This document shows positions 52,684-60,864 of a DNA stretch of 64,000 nt, piece by piece. The notes below the pieces were generated by a model that saw nothing but the letters and a program-made list of their open reading frames with translations, was not told the origin of the DNA and did no database searches. Source of the DNA: Rhizobium etli 8C-3 (GTDB lineage: Bacteria; Pseudomonadota; Alphaproteobacteria; Rhizobiales; Rhizobiaceae); assembly GCF_001908375.1 (NCBI RefSeq), contig NZ_CP017244.1, positions 1,860,001-1,924,000 of the forward strand, given 5' to 3'. Each line of letters starts with the position of its first letter. Positions within the stretch are counted from its first letter, which is position 1. A program made the position numbers and the translations under genes.

Positions 52684-53832
52684 TCAGAACGCCACCTCAT
52701 CGAAGTAGCGGAGTGGCATTTCCCATATAACATACTTCAGCTGCTTCTGCTCGTGGAGCTTCTCGTTGAGGAAGGTTTCCATCGGGACGAAGGGCCCTTT
52801 ACCCTCCTCAGCGAGATTGATAACGTCGACTCTCGCCTCCGCCTTTAACTGGGCTTCGAAGCTCCATTTAATGTTGGCGCTGTAGCTGGAGCCCACCATC
52901 GCCACCTCCGGCCGCTCATTCTCGTCAGATAGCAGCTCGTCGAGGCTGGCATTCGCGCTCATGGCGGCAAGCGACGTGAGGGCATCGCCGGGCATGGGAA
53001 CGAAAGGCTCAAAGATCGAGAACTTGGCAAACTTGTAGAGGTCACCCATATGCACGATCTCTTCTTCTGGCTTCAAAGTAAATTCCTTGTGCTTCAGCTC
53101 CGGATGATTTGCTAGCACCTGAGCGACGGAATTGGCGGCCACACCAGCGCCCTGCACAGTCCAGTGAGTGTCGGACTTCAGGAAGACTGGCTTTTGTTCA
53201 CGAGCCTGTAGGAACGCCTCCCGCAGATCAGGAACAGGTACTCCCATGGTGAGCAGACGGAGCCGTACGTTTTCGTAATAGTGCTCACGTGACGACGGCA
53301 GGGCAACACCGCCGAGCTTATCGCGATAAATGTCAGCCTTTTCCGGGATCAAAAGTAGAATAGGCTTGATACCGGCCTCCCTCAGCGTGGAAAGCGTGTC
53401 CTCTACGAAACTCAGATGCTTCTCAAGCATGCTCGAGGATTTGCGATTCCAGCTGAATTCCTCATCGCTGAAGAACCAGCCGTCGCTCCCCTTGATCAGC
53501 CCTTTGCGCGCTTCGCCAAATATCTTGAAGCTTATGAGGTTCAACAGGCCAGTGGAGAAGTCCCGAATCGGGAACACGTCTTTGTATATCCTCTCGACCG
53601 CCAATGCCTCACGGCCCTGGATGACGTCTGCAAGGGAACGCTTCGAGTGCCGATGATCCGCCATCTCCTTGCTGTTCCAGAAGTAGCCGAGGACGGCAAC
53701 GCCGCAGGCAAACAGGACGAAAATCGACAGAGCCGGTAGGTAAGCCAGTTTCGCTTTCAGCCTGAACCGGTCTTTTCTTGACGTCAGAGCATCTATTTCG
53801 CCGGAAGCGACGACTTGAGTGATCTCGTCCAT
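52684..53832 (-). CDS. algJ: AlgJ/AlgX-like O-acetyltransferase (SGNH hydrolase-like)
   Basis: 382 residues. One membrane anchor at about 31-50, then the ALGX/DHHW-like domain: KGSDGWFFSDEE, SDTHWTVQGAGVAANSVAQVL with the D221-x-H223 pair and VAMVGSSYSAN with the catalytic Ser at about 315-316. AlgJ/AlgX acetylate alginate in the periplasm with acetyl delivered by AlgI. Start ATG 53832 (GTG 53841 overlaps the AAGGAG). Lies 14 nt after algI and is the last gene of the operon. Confidence 0.88.
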   Translation of the reverse strand: MDEITQVVASGEIDALTSRKDRFRLKAKLAYLPALSIFVLFACGVAVLGYFWNSKEMADHRHSKRSLADVIQGREALAVERIYKDVFPIRDFSTGLLNLISFKIFGEARKGLIKGSDGWFFSDEEFSWNRKSSSMLEKHLSFVEDTLSTLREAGIKPILLLIPEKADIYRDKLGGVALPSSREHYYENVRLRLLTMGVPVPDLREAFLQAREQKPVFLKSDTHWTVQGAGVAANSVAQVLANHPELKHKEFTLKPEEEIVHMGDLYKFAKFSIFEPFVPMPGDALTSLAAMSANASLDELLSDENERPEVAMVGSSYSANIKWSFEAQLKAEARVDVINLAEEGKGPFVPMETFLNEKLHEQKQLKYVIWEMPLRYFDEVAF

Positions 53833-53846
53833 ACCTGGCACTCTCC

Positions 53847-55283
53847 TTAGAACTGAAAATAGAGGAAAGGTGTATCGCTATCGGCCACTAGCTTGACGAT
53901 GGCCGCCAATCCGAGAACCGTCGCGGTAACCCCCAGAACCGGGTTGACATGCGGATAATCGATCCCTCCGACGTACCCCAGTTCCTTGGTCGTTTTCAGT
54001 CCGAAGAACCGGCGCAATTGCGGCTCACCAAGCGCCGTGAGAACGCCGACGACCAGCAGCAGAAATCCAAAATTGGAAAACTCCCAGGCAAAGTCGCTGC
54101 GCAAACCAAATCCATTCAGCCCGACCATGCCGCCGAGCATGCTCATCGCATCGGTCATATTGGCCGCCCGGAAGAAAACCCAGCCGATCACCACGAGCAG
54201 CATAGTGAAGAGCCAGGAGGAAATACGAAAGGGCGCATTGGCCGAAACCTTGAAATAGCGCTCCACCGCGAGCCATAAGCCGTGCCAAGCCCCCCAAACG
54301 AGAAAGGTCGTGTTTGCTCCGTGCCACAGTCCTCCAAGAACCATGGTGGCCGCCAAGTTGAAATAGGTACGCCCAACGCCTTTCCTATTGCCGCCGAGCG
54401 ATATGTAGAGATAGTCGCGTAGCCAGCTCGAGAGAGAAATATGCCAGCGGCGCCAGAAATCCGTGATGTTGACCGATCTGTAGGGCGCGTCGAAGTTCTC
54501 GATAAAATGGAAGCCTACCATCATGCCGAGTCCGATCGCCATGGACGAGTAGCCGGAGAAATCGAAATAGAGCTGGAGCGTGTATGCTATCGCGCCGAGC
54601 CAACTTTCCGCCATGGTCGGATTAGGGATAGAAAAGGCCGCGTCGGCGACAGGAGCGATCGAGTCTGCGATCAACACCTTTTTCGCAAGTCCCGTCAGGA
54701 AGCGCATCGCGCCGTAGTTGAACTTCGTCCAGTTGTGCTCACGGCCATAGAATTGCTCGGCAAGATCGGAAAAGCGCAGCACCGGACCGGCGATCTGATG
54801 CGGAAAAAAGGCGATGAACGCCGCATAATCAACGAAGGTCCGCGATGGTTCGAGATCACGTCGGTAGACGTCGACGACGTAGCTGATGTTGTGGAAGATG
54901 TAAAAGGAGATGCCGATTGGCAGGATGACGTGCGGTAAGGACCAGCTGTAGGGTTCTCCCTGATTGAACAAATAAGCACTGCTATCGGCGAAGAAGTTGA
55001 AATATTTGAAATAGAAGAGCAGCGCGAGATCACCCACGACGGTCGCGACGAGGAACAGTTTTCGCCTTTGCGGCGTTCGTGCCCCGTGCACCGCCAGCGC
55101 CGCGCAATAGTTGAAAGCTGTTGTGGCTAGCATCAGCAGAGAAAGATCCACCCGCCACCAGGCATAGAAGCAATAGGAGCCGATCAGAATGAAATAGGAC
55201 CTGTATCGGGCCGGGCAGGCGTAATAGAGCGCGAGGAACAGCGGCAGATAGACGAAAATGAAGATGACCGACGAAAAGACCAT
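53847..55283 (-). CDS. algI: MBOAT-family membrane O-acyltransferase (AlgI)
   Basis: 478 residues from ATG 55283, with AGGAG eight bases ahead; an upstream extension is not hydrophobic and not native-like. About ten helices; MBOAT hallmarks FFPHQIAGPVLRF, FWRRWHISLSSWLRDYLYISLGG and the catalytic-His segment LGGLWHGANTTFLVWG. AlgI moves acetyl groups across the inner membrane for alginate O-acetylation. Followed by the AlgJ-like gene. Confidence 0.93.
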   Translation of the reverse strand: MVFSSVIFIFVYLPLFLALYYACPARYRSYFILIGSYCFYAWWRVDLSLLMLATTAFNYCAALAVHGARTPQRRKLFLVATVVGDLALLFYFKYFNFFADSSAYLFNQGEPYSWSLPHVILPIGISFYIFHNISYVVDVYRRDLEPSRTFVDYAAFIAFFPHQIAGPVLRFSDLAEQFYGREHNWTKFNYGAMRFLTGLAKKVLIADSIAPVADAAFSIPNPTMAESWLGAIAYTLQLYFDFSGYSSMAIGLGMMVGFHFIENFDAPYRSVNITDFWRRWHISLSSWLRDYLYISLGGNRKGVGRTYFNLAATMVLGGLWHGANTTFLVWGAWHGLWLAVERYFKVSANAPFRISSWLFTMLLVVIGWVFFRAANMTDAMSMLGGMVGLNGFGLRSDFAWEFSNFGFLLLVVGVLTALGEPQLRRFFGLKTTKELGYVGGIDYPHVNPVLGVTATVLGLAAIVKLVADSDTPFLYFQF

Positions 55284-55519
55284 GTCAGAAACTCCTAGTC
55301 CTGGCGCGAACTTAGGCGCCAGCCCGCGCGGCTCGATATGTCCGGCGCGCCGTTCGGCGACGACGAGTAAACCGCCCATCCGGGCAAAGCTGCGTCCTCA
55401 TGGTCGGAGGCAAGATCAGTGGCCAAGTTGATGTCCTCATTCGTGATTGCAGACAGCTGGAATCATGCCGGCTCGAGGCGTCGGGTCGAAACAGACGGGC
55501 GAAGAAGAAAGGGCGGAAT

Positions 55520-56710
55520 TCACTGCAACAGTTTCAGGGTGTCGTCGACTTCGTAGATCGAGCAAAGGATGTGGTAGAAACTGCTGGCAGGCGCAGGCTC
55601 GTTAACGAACTGGCCGCACAAGGGGAGCTTATCGTACCAGAGTCCGGGAATGTCTGTGGCGAGGAACCTGCGTAATGCCGACCCGGCCTTCACTGCCTGG
55701 CGCAGATAATAGGTCCGTTGCTCGCCACGACTGATCTGGGCCAGAAGGGCGGAGGCCTTCAGCCATTCGGTCTGCGGCCATAGCCTTGCGACAGGATCAG
55801 AAATCGAAAAATCGTCATATAGTCCCATGAAGGCCACCTGCCGCTCGTCGCAGACACCGTGTTCGACGCCGATTTCGAAGAGCCGCTCGGCGACAACAAT
55901 TGCCTTCGGGAGGTTGCGCGCAATCCCCCAGCGTGCCAGGAGCCATGCCCATTCGAATTGATGACCAGGCTCGATGATCCGCCCCATTTCACCGGGAAAC
56001 GGTGTCCAGTCGCGGTCGAAGAACTCCCTGAGCGCACCAGTCTCCTGATCGATGAACCGCGTCATCGCAAGACTGGCGATCTCATCGGCCAACGCAGTCC
56101 AAGGTATAGGATCAGCAGCCATCGTCTCCCAGGCGAGGCAGGCCTCGAAGAGATGCATGTGCGGATTGGAGCACAGCGGCAGCTTGACCGGGCGGCCTTC
56201 CTCGAACCCCGCCTCCGGATGCGCATATTCCGCCTTCAGCGTGGCGAGCAGGGCGCGCGCCTTTTGCTCCATCGCGTCCTTCTGTTCGGGGACGGACAGG
56301 GCCAACTGGGCAAAAGCGAATACAGCGAAGGCCTGATTATAGAGGTCGAAGCTCTCGTCGATCATCTCCCCCGAAGGCGACGCGACACTACCGAAGAACG
56401 CATCGTCCCTGCGATATACGCGCTCAAACCACGAAAATCCGTGCTGGATCAGTTCGCGCCAATCGACAAGTACGTTGCGCGCGCCGGCCGCGGCAAAGCA
56501 ATAGATCTGCCGCGGATGCACCCGAGCTCGTCGATTGTCCTCCAAGCAAGGCGTGCCATCCAGCCCGACCCTTTCGAAGAAACCTCCGGCCTGGCGGTCG
56601 TAGCCGACCTCGAACCATAGCGGCAGCGCGTTGACGTAGAGCCAGTCGCGCAAGAGAGCGACCTCGTCCGAAAAGGCGGCCAAGGCGCGTGAATACTCAG
56701 CGTCCAACAT
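55520..56710 (-). CDS. AGE-family epimerase/isomerase
   Basis: 396 residues. (Alpha/alpha)6-barrel N-acylglucosamine 2-epimerase/mannose isomerase family: RVHPRQIYCFAAAGA, SFDLYNQAFAVFAFAQLA, NPHMHLFEACLAWE, EPGHQFEWAWLLARW and LWPQTEWLKASALLA carry the conserved active-site His and Glu residues. In an alginate-type operon it may convert fructose or a sugar phosphate to mannose for the GDP-mannose route, in place of or beside AlgA. 236 nt separates it from algI, and only 15 nt from the lipoprotein gene upstream. Confidence 0.88.
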   Translation of the reverse strand: MLDAEYSRALAAFSDEVALLRDWLYVNALPLWFEVGYDRQAGGFFERVGLDGTPCLEDNRRARVHPRQIYCFAAAGARNVLVDWRELIQHGFSWFERVYRRDDAFFGSVASPSGEMIDESFDLYNQAFAVFAFAQLALSVPEQKDAMEQKARALLATLKAEYAHPEAGFEEGRPVKLPLCSNPHMHLFEACLAWETMAADPIPWTALADEIASLAMTRFIDQETGALREFFDRDWTPFPGEMGRIIEPGHQFEWAWLLARWGIARNLPKAIVVAERLFEIGVEHGVCDERQVAFMGLYDDFSISDPVARLWPQTEWLKASALLAQISRGEQRTYYLRQAVKAGSALRRFLATDIPGLWYDKLPLCGQFVNEPAPASSFYHILCSIYEVDDTLKLLQ

Positions 56711-56725
56711 TCGCCAATACTCCCG

Positions 56726-58114
56726 TCACGTCTTGGATTTGAGATAGGTCAGGGCGAAGAGGTCACCTTGTCCAGCTGCCATGTTGAGATATTGCAGCGC
56801 CATCTGCTTGGATTGCGGGTTGCCACCGTTCTCGTAGAGATCGACACCGAGTTCGTATTGCGACTTGGCGTCGCCCGCGTCGGCTGCCCGCTGCAGCCAC
56901 GTGCGGCTCTCTTCGCGATTGGCAGCCTTGAACCCACCGATGCGGTAAAGCGAGCTTAGCGATCGGGCGGCCTCGACACTGCCTTTTTGCGCAGCCTTGA
57001 CGACACCGTCGAACAGGATGTCCGCGGCCTTATTCCCGGCTTCCGCACGCATCAGCTGCGAGATCATCAGGTCCAACGCCTCAGGCTTGCCTTTGGAATG
57101 GGCCTTGACGAGGAGGCTGTTGATCTCGCTCGGCTCACCGCGCGTGCTGATGTAGATGGCGGCCAGTTCATAGGACGCATTGGGATCGCTATTACGCGCC
57201 GCTGCCTTCAGCGGTTCGAGGATCTTCGCCCGCTCCGCATTGGTCTTGGCACTGCGATAGGCTTCCAGCAATTGTTCTCGCGACAGGATGTTGACGCCTG
57301 CGGTCGTAGCAACGCTGATCAGGTAAGAGCCATCACGCCCGCCCAAGGTGGTGCGATAGATGCGCGCAGCCAGCTGGCCAGCGCCCTGCTTGTCGAGCTT
57401 ACGCGCCAGTTCGAGCCAGGCGTGACCAAGCTTCGGGTTGGGGGCGCCCTCGAGGCCGAGATAGTAAACCCGCGCCTGACGCAAGGCACGATCAGCCTTC
57501 GACGTCTTTTCCGCCCGATAATAGTAATCTGAGGCAAGCGCGACATTGCCGGACTTCTCAGCCCGTTCGGCCAGCTCGCGGAATGCCTTGCTAGCACCCG
57601 CGGCCGCAGCTTCTTCGAGCCAAGCGTCCGCGGTGCGAAATTCCTGGCCCCCGATCTCGCCGCTGTCAAGCAAATGCGCCAGGAGCAGCCGGGTGTTTGC
57701 GTCGGACTTTTCTGCTGTCAGCGGCAGATAGACCGAATGGGCGATCATAGGGACGTTTGCCGGACGATAGACCCCGTCGAGATGTCCCTTGACGAGGCGG
57801 CGACCGGAGCTGGCGTCGCCGGCAAGTGCAGCGCGCTCGAAAGCGGCATAGGCCTCCTGGCTCTTGCCGCGACCGCGCACCAGATTGGCATAGGCGCGGT
57901 TGTACCGGACTACGTCTTCCTGTGCCTTCGCATGCTGCGCGGCAAAGGCCAGCAACTGTTCCGGATCACGGCGCGACTTGAAGCCCGCCTTCTCGTAACC
58001 GATCTGGGCCTTGGCGTCGTCATAAGCAAACCTCGGCGAAGTCGTGCACGCGGCCGCTGAGATCGCCATGGTTCCCACCATCAGCGCCTTACTCAAACTC
58101 ATCATCTTCTTCAT
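56726..58114 (-). CDS. Sel1-repeat outer-membrane lipoprotein (AlgK-like)
   Basis: 462 residues. Signal peptide MKKMMSLSKALMVGTMAISAAAC with lipobox Cys23, then Sel1/TPR-like repeats: AAFERAALAGDASSGRRLVKG, WLEEAAAAGASKAFRELAERA, and WLQRAADAGDAKSQYELGVDLYENGGN / YLNMAAGQGDLFALTYL at the end. AlgK of Pseudomonas is a lipoprotein of similar size made of such repeats, helping locate the export porin AlgE. The other Sel1 protein of this operon is twice as long, so this one is the better size match for AlgK. Confidence 0.85.
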   Translation of the reverse strand: MKKMMSLSKALMVGTMAISAAACTTSPRFAYDDAKAQIGYEKAGFKSRRDPEQLLAFAAQHAKAQEDVVRYNRAYANLVRGRGKSQEAYAAFERAALAGDASSGRRLVKGHLDGVYRPANVPMIAHSVYLPLTAEKSDANTRLLLAHLLDSGEIGGQEFRTADAWLEEAAAAGASKAFRELAERAEKSGNVALASDYYYRAEKTSKADRALRQARVYYLGLEGAPNPKLGHAWLELARKLDKQGAGQLAARIYRTTLGGRDGSYLISVATTAGVNILSREQLLEAYRSAKTNAERAKILEPLKAAARNSDPNASYELAAIYISTRGEPSEINSLLVKAHSKGKPEALDLMISQLMRAEAGNKAADILFDGVVKAAQKGSVEAARSLSSLYRIGGFKAANREESRTWLQRAADAGDAKSQYELGVDLYENGGNPQSKQMALQYLNMAAGQGDLFALTYLKSKT

Positions 58115-58191
58115 TGTCAGTCCACCCTTACCCCTCAAATGCATTCAACGGCGGCTCTAACCGATCACGTCGGAAGATCCAGACCACCACC

Positions 58192-58212
58192 AAGGCCGCG
58201 TCAGGCGGCCTT
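58192..58212 (-). terminator. Hairpin between phosphomannomutase and Sel1 genes
   Basis: Stem AAGGCCGC (58192-58199) / GCGGCCTT (58205-58212), 8 bp, 5-nt loop, in the 118-nt gap. On the minus strand it is followed by GGTGG, so it is more an mRNA stabiliser than a full terminator. Confidence 0.45.
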
Positions 58213-58232
58213 ATCCCCTTGTTCAGCACCAA

Positions 58233-59654
58233 TCAGGCTGCGTCGAAGCCCCGCAATAATCCCAACCCTGTATCAAGCACCTGCGCTGTCTCCTCGGGGC
58301 TGCCGGCTTCGACATAGCAGCGCATCTCCGGAGCATTCCCGGACGGCCTGAAATGAACGATCCTGCCGTTGCTCAAAGTCAACCGCAGTCCGTCGAGCTC
58401 GCTGATCCTAGAAACCTGCCCAAGCGGCGCCGTGAAGCGTTCAAGATTAGCGTCATCGGCGCGCAGCCAGGCCATCAATGCGGCACTCCGCTCTGTGGCA
58501 AAGTTCTCCAACCGATCGGCAGCTGTGAACGGCAGACCGAGATCCAGTTTCAGCTTTGACAGCTCCCGGCCGGTAGCCGCCGCCGTGGCGAGTACAGCCA
58601 GAATGGGTAGGAAGGAATCACGCGTTGGTAATGGTTCCAGCACGCCGGTGGCCACCGGGAAGGAGGAAGCGGTCAAGGTCCCGCCATTGGCCTCGAAACC
58701 GACCACACCGCGACTCGTCGCCAGCGCCGCCTGCATACCAGCGATGACAAATGGGGAACCCACCTTGGTACGGATGACCCTCACTCCCAGCGTCTCAATG
58801 CCCGAATTGGAAGTGATTGGCGTGACGATTGCATCGGCTCCGAGGAAGCGAGCCGCGATCAGACCGCAAATGTCGCCATTGATCGGCATGCCGGTCTCGT
58901 CGGCAATCAGCGGCCGATCGCCGTCCCCGTCCGCCGAGACAATGGAATCGAGGCTGAATTTAGCCGCCCATTCCTGGAGCACCGCGACCGTCTGCGGGGA
59001 GACGGCTTCCGTATCGACCGGAATGAAGACCTCCGACCGGCCGAGATCGATTACCTCGGCGCCGTAGTACCGCAGTATCACGCTCATCATGTCACGGGCG
59101 ACGGTCGAGTGCTGGTAGACGCCGACGCGCATTCCAGACAAAGCCTTTTCAGGCAGTAATGTCCTGTTGCGCTGCATGAACAGCGCCAAGGCCTCTGCTG
59201 CCTTGTCGGTTCCTACTACTGGGGCAGCGCAGACAGGAATTTCCAGATCGGCCAACTCCTGCGCGATCGCCGAAATTCCCTGCTCGTGGGTTTTGTCGAT
59301 TTCCCCATCCGGCAGATAGAACTTGATCCCGTTGCGATCGGCTGGAATGTGCGAGCCGGTGATCATCATCGACGGAGCGCCCGCACCGATCCCGTAAAAG
59401 GCAAGCGCGGGAGTAGGCAGATTGCCGCAATCGATCGGCTGCAGGCCCTGTGCAGCAAGGGCCAATTTAACGTTGGCGGCGATCGCTGGACTGGAGTCGC
59501 GGAAATCATAGCCGACCAAAACGCGATCGCCCGGTTTCGCGATCCGGTTCCGCAACAGAAAGGTTGCAAATGCTGCCGAATAGAGGAATGAGGGCTTCCC
59601 CTTCAAGTCCACAGATAGCCCGCGCAATCCACTCGTACCAAATTTCAGGCTCAA
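58233..59654 (-). CDS. Phosphomannomutase/phosphoglucomutase
   Basis: 473 residues. Alpha-D-phosphohexomutase: FGTSGLRG at the N-terminus, catalytic Ser in MITGSHIPADRNGIKFY, metal loop SADGDGDRPL, sugar loop GFEANGGTLT, and the phosphate loop RPSGNAPEMR. It makes mannose-1-phosphate for GDP-mannose, the alginate precursor, as AlgC does in Pseudomonas. The active-site TGSHIP varies from TASHNP, a known variant in the family. Lies 33 nt after the lyase gene. Confidence 0.92.
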   Translation of the reverse strand: MSLKFGTSGLRGLSVDLKGKPSFLYSAAFATFLLRNRIAKPGDRVLVGYDFRDSSPAIAANVKLALAAQGLQPIDCGNLPTPALAFYGIGAGAPSMMITGSHIPADRNGIKFYLPDGEIDKTHEQGISAIAQELADLEIPVCAAPVVGTDKAAEALALFMQRNRTLLPEKALSGMRVGVYQHSTVARDMMSVILRYYGAEVIDLGRSEVFIPVDTEAVSPQTVAVLQEWAAKFSLDSIVSADGDGDRPLIADETGMPINGDICGLIAARFLGADAIVTPITSNSGIETLGVRVIRTKVGSPFVIAGMQAALATSRGVVGFEANGGTLTASSFPVATGVLEPLPTRDSFLPILAVLATAAATGRELSKLKLDLGLPFTAADRLENFATERSAALMAWLRADDANLERFTAPLGQVSRISELDGLRLTLSNGRIVHFRPSGNAPEMRCYVEAGSPEETAQVLDTGLGLLRGFDAA

Positions 59655-59687
59655 GCCAGCCTCCTTGAAGCAAAACGCAATTAAGTG

Positions 59688-60797
59688 TCAGTCTCGTTCC
59701 GATAAGTTGTAGAGAACGCTGACGCGTCCTCCGAGATTTGAGGAGAACAACGGCCCTTCGAAGAGCTTCCCGTAAACCTTTCTGTCCTCTGGATAATAAT
59801 GAAGGTAGGCGTCCAGCCAGGCGATGCGATCAGGACGGATCAGGCCGTTCTTGTCGCGCGGCAGATTGACCTGCGGTTCTCCCGCCAGCATCTCCATCTT
59901 TGACGGGTCGTCGATTGAACCCAAGGCGAAGTGCGCCAGCCTCTCCAGTCCGTTGTCACATTGCGACAGCGCATCGTATCCGTTGGCCTGCAGAAGCGAT
60001 GCCATCATCACAAGAGGCCCCGCGGCATGAAGGTGGTAGTCGCGCGCCTTCTTCTTGCGCATGAGTTCGAGTGGCAACGCGCCGTCGGCCGTCACCTGAC
60101 AAACGCCCAGTTTGTAGCTCTCGAAGCCGAATTCCAGGAACTCCTTGCGCCCGATTGCAACTCCGACCGCGGTCACGGCAAACCCGCCCCAGTATCGATG
60201 ATTCTGCTTGTTAGAGTTGCGGTCGCCCGATGCCGTATAAACAGGGATCGTCCGGTCGGCGAGACTGCCAAGCCACTTCTCGATGGGACCGGTATCGAAC
60301 TTGAGCAGCGCCGCAGCAGGGCGAACTTGAACATAGGCCAGGGCGGCGCCGGCCACAATTCGCGTCGTACTCAGATAACTCTGGCGCGTCTTCAAATCCG
60401 AAAGCGCATCGGCCCGCGCCCAACTGTCCAGCGCCTTCAGGGCACAGCTTGCCGCATCCAGCCGGTTACCATCGGTCTCGGTATAGTTGCTCGCGTACTT
60501 TGTGACGAATGCAGCGAATTGGCGCGTATGGGATATCGCCTTGTCATAGCGTTCCTTCTGTTGCGGATCGATCGTCGAGTGGCTCTCGTCGTCATCCTCA
60601 TAGATGCTGGAAAGACTGAGTGAAATCACCGGTGCCGGTGGGGCGACCGTGCAGGTCTTCTTACCATTGTTCTTCGCGATGTGCCTTGCCAATTCAAAGG
60701 GCACCGTCAATGTGGCGCCTTGAACGGGCTGCGTTGTGCCCACAACCACAAGGGCACTCACCACGACGCTAAATCTCGAAAGCTCGACCATTGCCAT
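59688..60797 (-). CDS. algL: Alginate lyase, PL5 type (AlgL-like)
   Basis: 369 residues. Signal peptide with cleavage after VQG-A near residue 28. Active-site His in QNHRYWGG (N199-H200-R201-Y202-W203) and Tyr/His in RDYHLHAAGPLVMMA (Y254), matching the NNHxYW and YH motifs of Pseudomonas AlgL. AlgL cleaves mannuronan in the periplasm to clear stray polymer. Two ATGs (60797, 60791) are possible; SD weak. Follows the long Sel1 gene by 67 nt. Confidence 0.88.
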   Translation of the reverse strand: MAMVELSRFSVVVSALVVVGTTQPVQGATLTVPFELARHIAKNNGKKTCTVAPPAPVISLSLSSIYEDDDESHSTIDPQQKERYDKAISHTRQFAAFVTKYASNYTETDGNRLDAASCALKALDSWARADALSDLKTRQSYLSTTRIVAGAALAYVQVRPAAALLKFDTGPIEKWLGSLADRTIPVYTASGDRNSNKQNHRYWGGFAVTAVGVAIGRKEFLEFGFESYKLGVCQVTADGALPLELMRKKKARDYHLHAAGPLVMMASLLQANGYDALSQCDNGLERLAHFALGSIDDPSKMEMLAGEPQVNLPRDKNGLIRPDRIAWLDAYLHYYPEDRKVYGKLFEGPLFSSNLGGRVSVLYNLSERD

Positions 60798-60864
60798 TCA
60801 CTCGGTTATTTCGTTGCGTCGTCTCGCTCCCAGCCCCGATCTCCACGACCGAGGCTAAGGCTCT

